From: an uncultured Lachnospiraceae bacterium
Lineage (GTDB): Bacteria; Bacillota; Clostridia; Lachnospirales; Lachnospiraceae
Reading direction: 5' to 3'
Length of the DNA stretch: 64,000 bases
Assembly (NCBI GenBank): GCA_946407725.1
Contig: CAMJPM010000001.1
Coordinates: 45,868-109,867 of the forward strand
Shown: piece after piece, positions 52,660 through 62,071 of the stretch
Numbering within the stretch: the first letter of the stretch is position 1
How the letters are laid out: each line of letters begins with the position of its first letter
The notes under the pieces: model-generated
What the model was told of the DNA's origin: nothing
Databases searched by the model: none
What the model saw: the letters and a program-made list of their open reading frames with translations, nothing else
Position numbers and translations under genes: made by a program

Positions 52660-53593
52660 CCTTTATTAACCTCGTTCCGTTCTTTCCTGCAATGGCGTCT
52701 TCTATTTCATCCATACCGGTGATCAGGACTTCCGCATCACTCCTTGCGGAGAGAAAATCTATGGCCGCCTCGATCTTGGGCTTCATGGTTCCCTCTTCAA
52801 ACTGTCCTTCCTCCATGAGCTTTCTGGCTTCCGAAACAGTAAGCTGCCTTAAGTCTTCCTCATTTTCCCGGCAAAAATTCTTTTTGACACAGTTCACTCC
52901 CGTCAGGATAATGAGCCTGTCAGCCTCCAGTTTTTTGGCAAGCAGCGAGGCTATGCTGTCCTTTTCAATGACCGCACTGGCGCCCTTTAACACACAGTTC
53001 TGCTCTATTACGGGAATGCCGCCGCCCCCCGCTGCTATGACTATAACCCCTGCGTCATATAACAGCCTTATGGCATCTATCTCTACTATCTCAAGGGGCT
53101 TGGGAGTGGCTACCACTCTGAGATATCCTTTTCCGGGATCCTCCTTTGTATAGTTGCCCTTTCTCTCCTCCATGGCGGCCTCCTCAGCCGTCATATGCCG
53201 GCCTATCACCTTTGAAGGGTGGTAAAACGCATCATCATAGGGGTCTACCGTGACCTGGGTCAGCACCGTTGCCACATTCCTGCTGATGCCCCTGGAAAGG
53301 AGCTCGCCCTTTAAGGAATTCTGGATATCATAACCCACATATCCCTCACTCATGGCGGAGCACACGCACATGGCTGCCGGGGAATAATCCGGATAAATAC
53401 GCCGAAGCTCCGTCATGGCCTTATGTATCATGGACACCTGGGGCCCGTTTGAATGGGTTATGGCCAGGGCGTATCCCTCCTCACTGAGGTCAGCCAGCGC
53501 CTTGGCGGTATGCTTTACCGCATCCCACTGTTCGGCTGTAGTATAACCAAGAGCGTTGTGCCCCAGCGACACGACTGCACGTTTAGATCCCAT
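52649..53593 (-). CDS. arcC: Carbamate kinase (atypical ArcC-like)
   Basis: Amino-acid-kinase fold, 314 residues. Carbamate kinase makes ATP from carbamoyl phosphate, or the reverse. Motifs are recognisable but vary: VSLGHNALG in place of ALGGNAL, ITHSNGPQVS in place of HGNGPQVG, then CVCSAMSEGYVGYDIQNSL, KVIGRHMTAEEA, VIVIAAGGGGIPVIE and VIEKDSIASLLAKKLEADRL. This subtype with His and Ser at those places is common in Clostridia. It is 62 bases after glgP and is coupled to the MBOAT gene by an 11-base overlap, an unusual neighbour. GGGAGG lies 5 bases before its ATG. Confidence 0.88.
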   Translation of the reverse strand: MGSKRAVVSLGHNALGYTTAEQWDAVKHTAKALADLSEEGYALAITHSNGPQVSMIHKAMTELRRIYPDYSPAAMCVCSAMSEGYVGYDIQNSLKGELLSRGISRNVATVLTQVTVDPYDDAFYHPSKVIGRHMTAEEAAMEERKGNYTKEDPGKGYLRVVATPKPLEIVEIDAIRLLYDAGVIVIAAGGGGIPVIEQNCVLKGASAVIEKDSIASLLAKKLEADRLIILTGVNCVKKNFCRENEEDLRQLTVSEARKLMEEGQFEEGTMKPKIEAAIDFLSARSDAEVLITGMDEIEDAIAGKNGTRLIKDAF

Positions 53594-53655
53594 GATACCT
53601 CCCTCATCTGCTCATTCAGAGAGCCACGCCATTTAAAGCCCGCTTCTAAAATACC

Positions 53656-55926
53656 TTACAGTTTCCATATATCCTTATTGTATTCCGATATGGTGCGGTC
53701 GCTTGAGAAGAAGCCTGCGTTTGCTATATTCACAAGCATCATGGCGCGCCATTTCTCCCTGTTCTCGTAATCCTCAAAGATCCTGTCCTTGGCCTTTATA
53801 TAGTCCTCAAGATCCAGAAGGGTCATGAACCAGTCTTTATTTAAGAGCTCATTATAGAGCCTTTCCAGATTCTCCTTATGTCCGACCTTCAGACACTCGG
53901 GGGAAACTATGAAATCCACAGCTTCCTTTACCACCTCGGATTTTTCATAGATATCCTTTGATACATAGTCGGCCAGTTCGTAATGCTTGATAACAGTGTC
54001 GGAATCCGCTCCGAAGATGTAGATATTGTCATCCCCCACCAGGTCGTGGATCTCCACATTGGCACCGTCATCCGTACCAAGGGTAACTGCTCCGTTAAGC
54101 ATAAACTTCATGTTTGAAGTTCCGGATGCCTCCTTGGAAGCGAGGGAGATCTGCTCTGATACATCGCAGGCAGGGATAAGCTTTTCTGCATAGGTTACGT
54201 TGTAATTTGTGACCATGACCACCTTCAGATACTTATTTACATCGGGATCATTATTTATGATCTGCTGCAATACCAGCAGAAGGTGAATTATATCCTTTGC
54301 GATCACATAGGCGGGTGCGGCCTTTGCACCGAAAATACAGCTTATGGGACGCTTCGGGATCTTTCCGCCTTTTATCTCAAGATACTTATGAATAATGTAA
54401 AGGGCGTTCATCTGCTGTCTCTTGTACTCGTGAAGCCGCTTTACCTGTATATCAAAAATGGATTCCGTGTCGAGATCGATGCCCTCATGAGCCTTCACAA
54501 ATCTCTTCAGCTCCTCCTTATTGGTCCTCTTAATGTCCTCCAGCTCCTTTAATACGGCAGCGTCATCCTTATACCTTAACAGGTCCTTAAGTCTGTCCGC
54601 ATCCCTTCTGTAGTCCCCGCCAATGGTCTTATCCAGGAAGGCTGCAAGGGGCCTGTCGCACTTTAAGAGCCAGCGCCTGAAGGTCACGCCGTTTGTCTTA
54701 TTGTTGAATTTTTCGGGATAGAGCTTATAAAAGGCATTCAGCTCCGTATTCTTAAGGATATCGGTATGGATGGCCGCAACACCGTTTACTGAATATCCGT
54801 AGTGGATATCGATATGGGCCATATGTACTCTTTTGGCATCATCGATGATCCAGATCCCCGGCTGATCCCTGTGGGCCTTCTTTATCCTGTTTGCCAGCTC
54901 CTTGATGATAGGCACCAGAACGGGCACCACCTTTTCCAGGAAATCAAGGGGCCATTTTTCCAGGGCTTCCGCAAGGATGGTGTGATTTGTATAAGCACAG
55001 GTCTTTGAAACCACATCGATGGCGTCATCCATCGTGAACTCTTCTTCCTGGGTCAGGATACGGATAAGCTCCGGGATTACCATTGTGGGATGGGTATCAT
55101 TTATCTGTATGGCCACATGCTTGTTCAGATCATGGAGATCATAACCCTTATCCTTCATCTCCTTAATTATGAGCCTTGCCCCGTTTGATACCATGAAATA
55201 CTGCTGATAGATACGTAAGAGATTTCCGGCTTCGTCTGAATCGTCGGGATAGAGGAAGAGGGTAAGGTTCTTTAATACATCCGTCTTGTCAAAATCTATC
55301 CCGCTTTTTACCAGGGACTCGTCCAGGGACTCCACATCAAAGAGATGGAGCTTGCTTAAGCCCTTCTCATAACCCACCACGTCAATATCGTACATTCTGG
55401 ATTTTACAGTCACGTCACCAAATTTTATGTCATAAGTGACATCTGTCTTATTTAACCAGCAGTGGTCGTTGATCCAGCCGTCCTTTTCAGCATTCTGCAG
55501 ATAATCCCTGAAAACCTGCTTAAACAGACCGAAGTGGTAATTAAGTCCTATCCCTGATCCGGGCAGCCCCAGAGTGGCGATGGAATCCATAAAGCAGGCC
55601 GCCAGCCTTCCCAGTCCACCGTTTCCGAGAGAGGGCTCCATCTCCTCTTCCTCGATCTCCGTAAGGGATTTGCCGCTCTCATTTAATACAGCTTCAATCT
55701 CATCATAGATGCCGAGATTTATCATGTTGTTTGTCAGAAGCTTTCCGATAAGGAACTCTGCCGAGATATAATAGACCTTCCTGTCTCCCTCCGGCTCCTT
55801 TCTTTCACCGATCTTATCCTTTGTAAGCTGTAAGAGCACGTGATATAGCTCATGGGAGGTACACTGATGTACGGGTCTTCCGTATAATTTCCTTGCCAGT
55901 TTGTCAAAATCGTTTCTGATATCCAT
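53656..55926 (-). CDS. glgP: Glycogen/alpha-glucan phosphorylase
   Basis: Releases glucose-1-phosphate from alpha-1,4-glucans. The 756-residue PLP enzyme has [67 protein letters not shown] and the PLP-lysine motif [15 protein letters not shown] with Lys607. Slightly shorter than enteric homologues at the N-terminus, as in many Firmicutes. The promoter region upstream carries operator-like palindromes and the LacI-type gene immediately precedes it, so it is probably controlled by that repressor. Its product feeds pgcA and rfbA. Confidence 0.97.
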   Translation of the reverse strand: MDIRNDFDKLARKLYGRPVHQCTSHELYHVLLQLTKDKIGERKEPEGDRKVYYISAEFLIGKLLTNNMINLGIYDEIEAVLNESGKSLTEIEEEEMEPSLGNGGLGRLAACFMDSIATLGLPGSGIGLNYHFGLFKQVFRDYLQNAEKDGWINDHCWLNKTDVTYDIKFGDVTVKSRMYDIDVVGYEKGLSKLHLFDVESLDESLVKSGIDFDKTDVLKNLTLFLYPDDSDEAGNLLRIYQQYFMVSNGARLIIKEMKDKGYDLHDLNKHVAIQINDTHPTMVIPELIRILTQEEEFTMDDAIDVVSKTCAYTNHTILAEALEKWPLDFLEKVVPVLVPIIKELANRIKKAHRDQPGIWIIDDAKRVHMAHIDIHYGYSVNGVAAIHTDILKNTELNAFYKLYPEKFNNKTNGVTFRRWLLKCDRPLAAFLDKTIGGDYRRDADRLKDLLRYKDDAAVLKELEDIKRTNKEELKRFVKAHEGIDLDTESIFDIQVKRLHEYKRQQMNALYIIHKYLEIKGGKIPKRPISCIFGAKAAPAYVIAKDIIHLLLVLQQIINNDPDVNKYLKVVMVTNYNVTYAEKLIPACDVSEQISLASKEASGTSNMKFMLNGAVTLGTDDGANVEIHDLVGDDNIYIFGADSDTVIKHYELADYVSKDIYEKSEVVKEAVDFIVSPECLKVGHKENLERLYNELLNKDWFMTLLDLEDYIKAKDRIFEDYENREKWRAMMLVNIANAGFFSSDRTISEYNKDIWKL

Positions 55927-55968
55927 TTTTCACCTTTTCCTATACATATTTTTATTGTTACTCTTCAA

Positions 55969-55974
55969 AATATA
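55969..55974 (-). promoter_or_regulatory. Candidate -10 box of glgP
   Basis: Minus strand TATATT, 43 bases before the glgP ATG. A poor -35 (TTCATG) lies 19 bases upstream. GGAAAAGG is the ribosome binding site. A palindrome at 55975-55987 abuts the -10, so binding there would block transcription. Confidence 0.45.
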
Positions 55975-55987
55975 CCGGTTTAACCGG
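55975..55987 (-). promoter_or_regulatory. Operator-like palindrome between the -35 and -10 of glgP
   Basis: CCGGTTTAACCGG, a perfect inverted repeat with 6-base arms and one central base. Its location in the promoter spacer suits a repressor site. Confidence 0.45.
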
Positions 55988-56009
55988 CTCTTTCATGAAC
56001 TTAACACAA

Positions 56010-56021
56010 GAAAACGTTTTC
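56010..56021 (-). promoter_or_regulatory. LacI-type operator upstream of glgP
   Basis: GAAAACGTTTTC, a perfect 12-base palindrome with the central CG typical of LacI/GalR-family operators. It lies 84 bases upstream of glgP and 51 bases after the LacI-type gene stop. Confidence 0.6.
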
Positions 56022-56071
56022 CGCAAGTGCCTTTTCAAAAAATTTTTAAACTTTTCAAAACCGTTTTATTC

Positions 56072-57085
56072 TCACCGGATAATGTCCAGATACTCAAGCC
56101 TCGCCAGCTTGTGGGGCATTATCACCTGACGGCCCTTTTCGCCGTCCATCAGCCTTTTCGCCTCTTTTACGGCAGTACTTGCTATATCATAAAAATCCTG
56201 CTGGACCGTATTCATCTGATGGCCCACATAACCCATGAGGGTAATGCCGTCAAAGCCGCATACAGGATGAAAGATATCCAGCTCCGTGAGGGCATTCATG
56301 GCACCGATAGCCATAAGATCCGAGGCGCAGACTATCACATCCTTATCCTTACCCGTGACAAAAGCGATATTCCTGGCCTTTGCCTCCGAAAAATCCCCGT
56401 ATCTTATGCTTAAGGAGACGCCCAGATCCTCCGCGGCCCTCTTCATTCCCTTAGTCCTGTCAGCTGTCACGTAGTTCGTGCCCTTTCCTGCAATATAGAG
56501 CACTGTCTGGGGGCCATGGCCTTTCTCAAGCTTTAGTATGTTGTCCCCGATGGTCTTAACCGCCACATCATACTGGGCCTGCTCATTGTCTATACTCACA
56601 GTGGTTATTCCGTCGGTGACAAAGGGGGCATCCACCACCACCGTGAAGAAGTCCTCTTCCTGAATAAGCTCCCTTATTATCCTGTCCTCCTGGGAAAGCC
56701 CGAAGACCACCATACACTGGACACCCTGGCTGCGGAGATATCTGGTGATATCATCTGCTTTCATTCCCTCAAGCATGCTGAAAAAGACGGTTATGGCATC
56801 CATTCCCAGCTCTTTTGCACAGTCCAGAGCTCCCAGCATATATTGCATATAAACCTGATCCACCGCCTGGGTCTGACGCATGGGGTCCATAAGAAGCGCC
56901 ACCCTTCCCGAATGTTTGGAAGAAAGCGCCGCTGCTATGGAGTTGGGAACATAATTCAGTTCCTTTATAGCCTGATTGACCTTGAGTTTTGTGGCCTCGG
57001 TAACATTTGGATAGTTATTTAAAACCTTGGAAACCGTTGAGATCGCCACGCCTGCGTGTTTTGCCACATCCTTAATAGAAACCAT
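56072..57085 (-). CDS. LacI/GalR-family transcriptional regulator
   Basis: A 337-residue repressor-type protein. The helix-turn-helix is VSIKDVAKHAGVAISTVSKV, with the hinge NYVPNSIAAALSSK, followed by a periplasmic-binding-protein-like sensor (about 60-337) with VALLMDPMRQTQAVDQVYMQ, VTADRTKGMKRAAEDLG and VCASDLMAIGAMNAL. It is upstream of glgP on the same strand, and a GAAAACGTTTTC operator lies in the gap, so it probably controls glgP in response to a sugar. A TACAAT on the minus strand about 85 bases upstream with TTGCGC 17 bases further is a candidate promoter. The hairpin at 57116-57165 falls in its leader. Confidence 0.93.
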   Translation of the reverse strand: MVSIKDVAKHAGVAISTVSKVLNNYPNVTEATKLKVNQAIKELNYVPNSIAAALSSKHSGRVALLMDPMRQTQAVDQVYMQYMLGALDCAKELGMDAITVFFSMLEGMKADDITRYLRSQGVQCMVVFGLSQEDRIIRELIQEEDFFTVVVDAPFVTDGITTVSIDNEQAQYDVAVKTIGDNILKLEKGHGPQTVLYIAGKGTNYVTADRTKGMKRAAEDLGVSLSIRYGDFSEAKARNIAFVTGKDKDVIVCASDLMAIGAMNALTELDIFHPVCGFDGITLMGYVGHQMNTVQQDFYDIASTAVKEAKRLMDGEKGRQVIMPHKLARLEYLDIIR

Positions 57086-57105
57086 GAAAACAAAAAACCC
57101 CTGTC

Positions 57106-57165
57106 CTTAATGAGCCGAATGCGCGTATCTGTTCAGGATCCGGAGAGCTCTGAACAGATACGGTT
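57106..57165 (+). repeat. Hairpin element, left copy
   Basis: Contains arms CGTATCTGTTCAG and CTGAACAGATACG (13 bp perfect) around a GATCCGGAGAGCT loop, preceded by CCGAATGCG. A close copy in opposite orientation is at 63946-64000. Base pairs that differ between copies change on both arms. It stands about 280 bases upstream of the large plus-strand gene and in the leader of the LacI-type gene. Confidence 0.8.
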
Positions 57166-57443
57166 ATTGTAACAGACGAGCACCGGCGGCGCAACAAGGA
57201 GCGGACTTTATGGCTTGAGGAGAAATGAGGGACAGTTTTCCCGCGAAGCTTTGTTTTCCCGGGAGACCGGGCGCATTTTTTTGACTCGTCTGTATATAAT
57301 AGCAGGAAGCAGTATATTCCGTTTTTATATAAACCTTCAAACTTTCTATTATGCCGCCTAAAGAGTGCGGCACCAAAGGGTTCACGCCGCTCATATCGGG
57401 CGGCAGGATAACAATTACTGGAAAGGAACGGCACAGACAAAAC

Positions 57444-60400
57444 ATGGGATTAACATTTGTATTTGATGTACCTTCAAATCTGAATAAGGATAAGCGTAAG
57501 ATCTTTGAGGAGAAAACAAAGCCTCTTGAGGGAAAAATATTCTCCGGTCCCGCCGAACTGAAGAAGGCATATAACGATCTGGCAAATAACTTAAAGAAAG
57601 ACGGGATCGAACTCTATAAGACCGGCTTCAGGCATAGTGGCGAGATCATGTCTATGCTTCAGTCCTCCTTTCAAGGGCTGGTAAATGCTGCCGCCACACC
57701 GGAAGAAAAAAGCAAATGGCAGAAATACTTCGATGAAGTGAATACCATATTTGCCGAAGCCATGGCATTAAATGAAAGCAATAATCCAAATAATACCGGC
57801 CAGTTCCAGATACAGGGAGATGGAGACAACATCGTTAAATCATCTGTCTATTCCGAGGAAGCCGAAAAAAGGATAGATGAAGGCTTAAGAAAGCTGAATA
57901 CTGCCCTTAGAGAAGAAATGAAGGGCTATCCTCCTGCAGGCAGTGTATACGGAAATAAGGATTTCATCAGGGAAAACCTGGAGATCATCCGCAACCTGAC
58001 AGATTATGCAATAAACGGCAACCTGATGATGGAGAACCTGACCCTTGGTGATTATACCAATGCCGTAAAGTCCATAAAGGGCATCATCCCCGGTATAAAG
58101 CCCTATGGCGTGGGGGTTAAGAAGGGTGCTGATAAGAGTTATGTAAGCGACTATGCACGCTTAAATCCGCTGCTGCCTTTAACTGCCCCTGCTCTCTGGG
58201 GAACCCGTCTTTTGAACGCTGAAAGCGAATACTATAACAAAGCGGACAAAAAAACGACGGGCCTTGATGATGAGATGCAGATCAGGGAGGAAATGCTCTC
58301 TTTAGGCTCCGAATGTCTTTATTCTATCGATAAGATCAGGAAAAACATTAAAAATGAGAATGTAAAAGAGGCTTTTCCAAGGGAGGCAAATGAAGCACAG
58401 ACAGATGCCATAGGAAACAGGAGCACTTTTTTCAAATGGGAAGCAACGCATAAGGCCAGGAGAAAGCTTATCGAAAACGGCTGGGCCATGGCTGACATCA
58501 CTGCTATAGGAAAAATGGCAGGTCTCATTCCCGCTTTCAAAAGGAACATGAATAACCTGGATCGGGCATGGGATGAATATGACGCTAATAAAGAGGCTGG
58601 AAATAAGCCTTCAAATCCCCGTTATTCAGAGGAAGAACGGAATGCTGTAAGTGAATTTGAAAACAAGCTCAATGCTTTGCTTTCTGAGGAGCCGAAAACT
58701 GCGGAGAGACGCAAGGAACTCCTTACATCCCTTGCGGAAGCAGTGGATGCTGTTCCTGACGGCTTAAAGAAGCGCTTCCGTGAGATCGAGGGATTGAAGA
58801 CAGGTATCAGTCTTGCACTGCAGCATGAGCTCTCCGAAACTGAAAAGGCTTTTTTAAGGGATCCGTCAAAGATCCGTGAAATTGCAGCCAAACACCCTGA
58901 CAAGGAATATACGGAGGCTGAACAGAGTAAAGACCTTCAATATCTTGCAGCGCTTAAACAAAAGGACGCAGAACTGAATAACATTGTTTCTGTTGATCCC
59001 TATGCCCATGATCATATAGTGGCGATGCAGGATTCCCTGGGAGGGGATACCCTGCAGTTTGCAAATGCCGTAAGATCCTGCATAGGTGAAAAGGAATGGA
59101 CAGCCTTTAAGGCAAAGAACGGACGTACTGACGACTATCATAAGGCTCTTGATATACTGACCCATCCGGATTCCAGGTTCAATGTGTCAAAGGATCACAA
59201 GCTCCTTCAGAACGTGGAGACAGCTCTGAAAATGAGGAAGCTTGAGGCACCCGGAAAGAATGTATCCAATCTGGGAAAAGCCGAAACAGGCGGATTTGGT
59301 GCGAAGATAAAAATAATAGCAGAGGTTCTTATCCCCGGCTTTGATTACAATAAGCTATCGGATGATGTAGACAAAAGCATTGATGAGGGTAAAGCCTATG
59401 ACAGGCAGAATGAGTATGTGGACCGCCTAAACTCCGTACTCCGCTCTCCGGGCAATCTGAACCGCGATCAGCAGAAGGAAGAGATCATGAAGTGCATAGT
59501 CGGTCTCATTATGCCTTATGCTTATGATTCCTTAAACTTTGATCCTGATAATGCTCTCCTTAAGAAGGAAAACCTGAACCCTGAGGAAAAGAAAGCACTG
59601 GAAACAGCCTATGCTGTTCCTTTTAACATAAAAGGCGGATTATTGAATGCTCCCTTCGCTGACAGACTGAAGGAGGTCTTAAAGGTTGTAGACAAGGGTG
59701 TTGACCGGATAGAAGCCCTAATGCTGGAAGAAAAACAGGTGGTTAACACGGTAAACCTGCAGCCCCTGAAAAGCTATTTGAAAAACGCCCTAAAAGGGAC
59801 AGCCTCAATGAAGATAAACGCTGCAGAGCCCTTAATAAAGATCGGAGAAGCGAATTACTCGGCACCGGTTAGGGAGATCGACCGGGAGAAAAACCCTATC
59901 ATCCCGGGAAAGACCAGGAATTATACCATTTCAGAAATTGAAGAAAAAGCAGAGATATTCCCGATACACAAGATCGTCAATGCCCAGTATGTGCTTAAGG
60001 AGATCTGGGGAGATTTCTACTCTGCACAGCAGAAGGGCAGATTAACCCCTGACGAAGAAAACAAATACTGGCAAAGGATCGATGAGCAATACTCTGTGAT
60101 CGAAAACCTGACAAAAGACCTCATGGCAAAACAGAAGGAAAATCCTGATTTTGTACACGATAACATGAGGACAATGCTTGGACAGTCCGGTGATTCGGAT
60201 TCTTCCTTTGAGGATATGATCTCAGGGAGCAGGGCGCTTCAGAGTGTCTTAAGGTATATCACACCACGGAGAGAGGCAAGGCAGAACGGATGGCCTATGG
60301 AAGAGCTGGGGCTATATACCCATCTCTGGGAAACCGGCAATCGTATAGATAATGCCATTAATAAGCTGGAAAAGGAAGGAGAAAAGTACAAGCCTTTTGT

Positions 60401-62006
60401 TGATGCTATTAAGGATCTGAACGGATATCTTAAGGACAAGGTGCTTTCAAAGCCCTATGAAAAGGATCCGGAAAAGAGGGCTGAGATCTATGATAATCTG
60501 GCGAAAAAGCTCCCGAAGGTCTGGGCAGAGAGGGAAAAGTTCGGAGGTCTCGACGACGTCCCGATCGATCTAAGGACTGAAATTACCGATCCGGTAGGTT
60601 TTTTCGAAAATGTCAATCCTGCGACCGAAGCCGGAGGCATGCCCCTTGCCTATGAGATAAAGCTCGCTGCCGCCGAAGCAAAGGTTGAGGCTGCGGAAAA
60701 AGTAAAACAGGAAATAGAGGAATTAAAGGAGACTGTAGATCCCATAGTCTACAATGACCTCAAACGGGATGCGAACAGCGTAACTCCGCCAAAGCAGAAT
60801 AAGCTTTTGATCGATACCGAGTTTGTGGAGAAGGTGGATGTCTACCTTAATTCCGGTGTTGCGGGACTGAAAAAGGAGGTAGATATCGTGCGGGCCGGAA
60901 AGGAGACCACCCTCGAAGCTAAAACGGGGCTAAAGACCGACAGGGCCATCAATGCGGTCAGGAATATGCTGGATGCCGCAGATTCCGCTTTCCACTTTGA
61001 TTCGAGCCAGTATAAGGATATAAAGAAGAGCCTCGATAAGTTTAAGGATGGCACCGCAACACAGGAGGACAGGCAGCGTCTTACGGATGATGTAAAGAAG
61101 TGGCTTACGGATCCTAAGTATGACAGGATACATAAGCACTCCAAAAAAGAATTCGATAATAACCGGTTCAATATAATGTTCACTCTTGCAAATGAGCTGG
61201 ATCCGGGGTGGGCAAAGGAGAATTTTGCCGACATGAATATTGCAGCTCTTCATGGCGAGAAGGCTGACAATACCTCCTTCCACAATGTCCATGAATTTAC
61301 AAACTTCATGCACAGGCAGATGGCGGATCTGGATCTCTTAAATGAAGTGGAGGCAGTCGGGAGCCAGCGCTGGTACTTAAAGACCGACAGCTACGGACAA
61401 AAGGGGCTTGTGGAGGAGGTGCTCCGGGTAAAGGAGCAGGCCGGCTACAGGGAAGAAGACGCCTTATTAGCGGAAGCCAGTAATTTAAGCAAACTTCTTG
61501 GATCCGATGATCCAAGAGAAGCTCAAAGCGAGATAGTAAAAACCTTCAGGAACCTCAATGCATACAGAAAAGATCTGATCGATGCGTTATCTGTCAATGA
61601 TCAGGCTCAATATGCCCTGAGGGGAGATAACCAATTAGATGAGCAGGCTGCTATCAGGTTCAACAAGGAATCCAGCTCCTACTTAAAGAATTTTGCAAAG
61701 TACACCAGAAAAAATGCATTAAAGGAACTGAAAGACTTTCTCGGTAAGCCTGAAAACCGGGAAAACCCGTTTTATAAAAAGGCAGTACTGGCATACGGCA
61801 CACTGGATCCCAGGGCTGCCCACGAATACATAGTAGGGCTTCATAATGATAAGAGCATTAAAAAAGATAATATAAGGAAGTTAAACCTGGTGACCCTGGA
61901 AAAGGAAGAAGGTCTTGATCTGGGCGGCAGGAAGGCTTTCCGCAAGATAAAGAGGGCAAAGGCCCAACAGCCGGTTAAGGAACAGAAGCCGCCAGAAAGA
62001 TCATAA
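57444..62006 (+). CDS. Very large, mainly helical protein of unknown function
   Basis: About 1,520 residues from MGLTFVFDVPSNLNKDKRKI. An in-frame ATG 31 codons upstream has no ribosome binding site; the chosen one has only AGGA at a long spacing (16 bases), so the start is uncertain. No signal peptide, transmembrane helix or lipobox. The composition is charged and helix-rich, with many EKK/KK-D stretches. A weak internal repeat is visible: RRKLIENGWAMADI near residue 335 and RREARQNGWPMEEL near 950, each followed by a similar helical segment. It ends in a lysine-rich tail (RKIKRAKAQQPVKEQKPPER). I do not recognise a family. It is convergent with the gene at 62072 and both are preceded by the same hairpin element. 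Confidence 0.85.
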   Translation: MGLTFVFDVPSNLNKDKRKIFEEKTKPLEGKIFSGPAELKKAYNDLANNLKKDGIELYKTGFRHSGEIMSMLQSSFQGLVNAAATPEEKSKWQKYFDEVNTIFAEAMALNESNNPNNTGQFQIQGDGDNIVKSSVYSEEAEKRIDEGLRKLNTALREEMKGYPPAGSVYGNKDFIRENLEIIRNLTDYAINGNLMMENLTLGDYTNAVKSIKGIIPGIKPYGVGVKKGADKSYVSDYARLNPLLPLTAPALWGTRLLNAESEYYNKADKKTTGLDDEMQIREEMLSLGSECLYSIDKIRKNIKNENVKEAFPREANEAQTDAIGNRSTFFKWEATHKARRKLIENGWAMADITAIGKMAGLIPAFKRNMNNLDRAWDEYDANKEAGNKPSNPRYSEEERNAVSEFENKLNALLSEEPKTAERRKELLTSLAEAVDAVPDGLKKRFREIEGLKTGISLALQHELSETEKAFLRDPSKIREIAAKHPDKEYTEAEQSKDLQYLAALKQKDAELNNIVSVDPYAHDHIVAMQDSLGGDTLQFANAVRSCIGEKEWTAFKAKNGRTDDYHKALDILTHPDSRFNVSKDHKLLQNVETALKMRKLEAPGKNVSNLGKAETGGFGAKIKIIAEVLIPGFDYNKLSDDVDKSIDEGKAYDRQNEYVDRLNSVLRSPGNLNRDQQKEEIMKCIVGLIMPYAYDSLNFDPDNALLKKENLNPEEKKALETAYAVPFNIKGGLLNAPFADRLKEVLKVVDKGVDRIEALMLEEKQVVNTVNLQPLKSYLKNALKGTASMKINAAEPLIKIGEANYSAPVREIDREKNPIIPGKTRNYTISEIEEKAEIFPIHKIVNAQYVLKEIWGDFYSAQQKGRLTPDEENKYWQRIDEQYSVIENLTKDLMAKQKENPDFVHDNMRTMLGQSGDSDSSFEDMISGSRALQSVLRYITPRREARQNGWPMEELGLYTHLWETGNRIDNAINKLEKEGEKYKPFVDAIKDLNGYLKDKVLSKPYEKDPEKRAEIYDNLAKKLPKVWAEREKFGGLDDVPIDLRTEITDPVGFFENVNPATEAGGMPLAYEIKLAAAEAKVEAAEKVKQEIEELKETVDPIVYNDLKRDANSVTPPKQNKLLIDTEFVEKVDVYLNSGVAGLKKEVDIVRAGKETTLEAKTGLKTDRAINAVRNMLDAADSAFHFDSSQYKDIKKSLDKFKDGTATQEDRQRLTDDVKKWLTDPKYDRIHKHSKKEFDNNRFNIMFTLANELDPGWAKENFADMNIAALHGEKADNTSFHNVHEFTNFMHRQMADLDLLNEVEAVGSQRWYLKTDSYGQKGLVEEVLRVKEQAGYREEDALLAEASNLSKLLGSDDPREAQSEIVKTFRNLNAYRKDLIDALSVNDQAQYALRGDNQLDEQAAIRFNKESSSYLKNFAKYTRKNALKELKDFLGKPENRENPFYKKAVLAYGTLDPRAAHEYIVGLHNDKSIKKDNIRKLNLVTLEKEEGLDLGGRKAFRKIKRAKAQQPVKEQKPPERS

Positions 62007-62035
62007 TAGAAACTGTATTTGTGGCAGATATTGTA

Positions 62036-62066
62036 AACTCCGGCGGATTTTAAGTCCGCCGGAGTT
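62036..62066. terminator. Bidirectional hairpin terminator between convergent large genes
   Basis: Perfect 12-bp stem AACTCCGGCGGA/TCCGCCGGAGTT with a 7-base loop (TTTTAAG), in the 65-base gap between the two stops. T runs are short on both strands, but the location between convergent genes fits a shared terminator. Confidence 0.7.
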
Positions 62067-62071
62067 ATATA

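Noticed and set aside
57351-57443. Upstream start of the giant protein gene
   Set aside because: The 31 extra codons have no ribosome binding site before them, and the residues (KECGTKGFTPLISGG) look like translated spacer; still, the chosen start is not strongly supported either.
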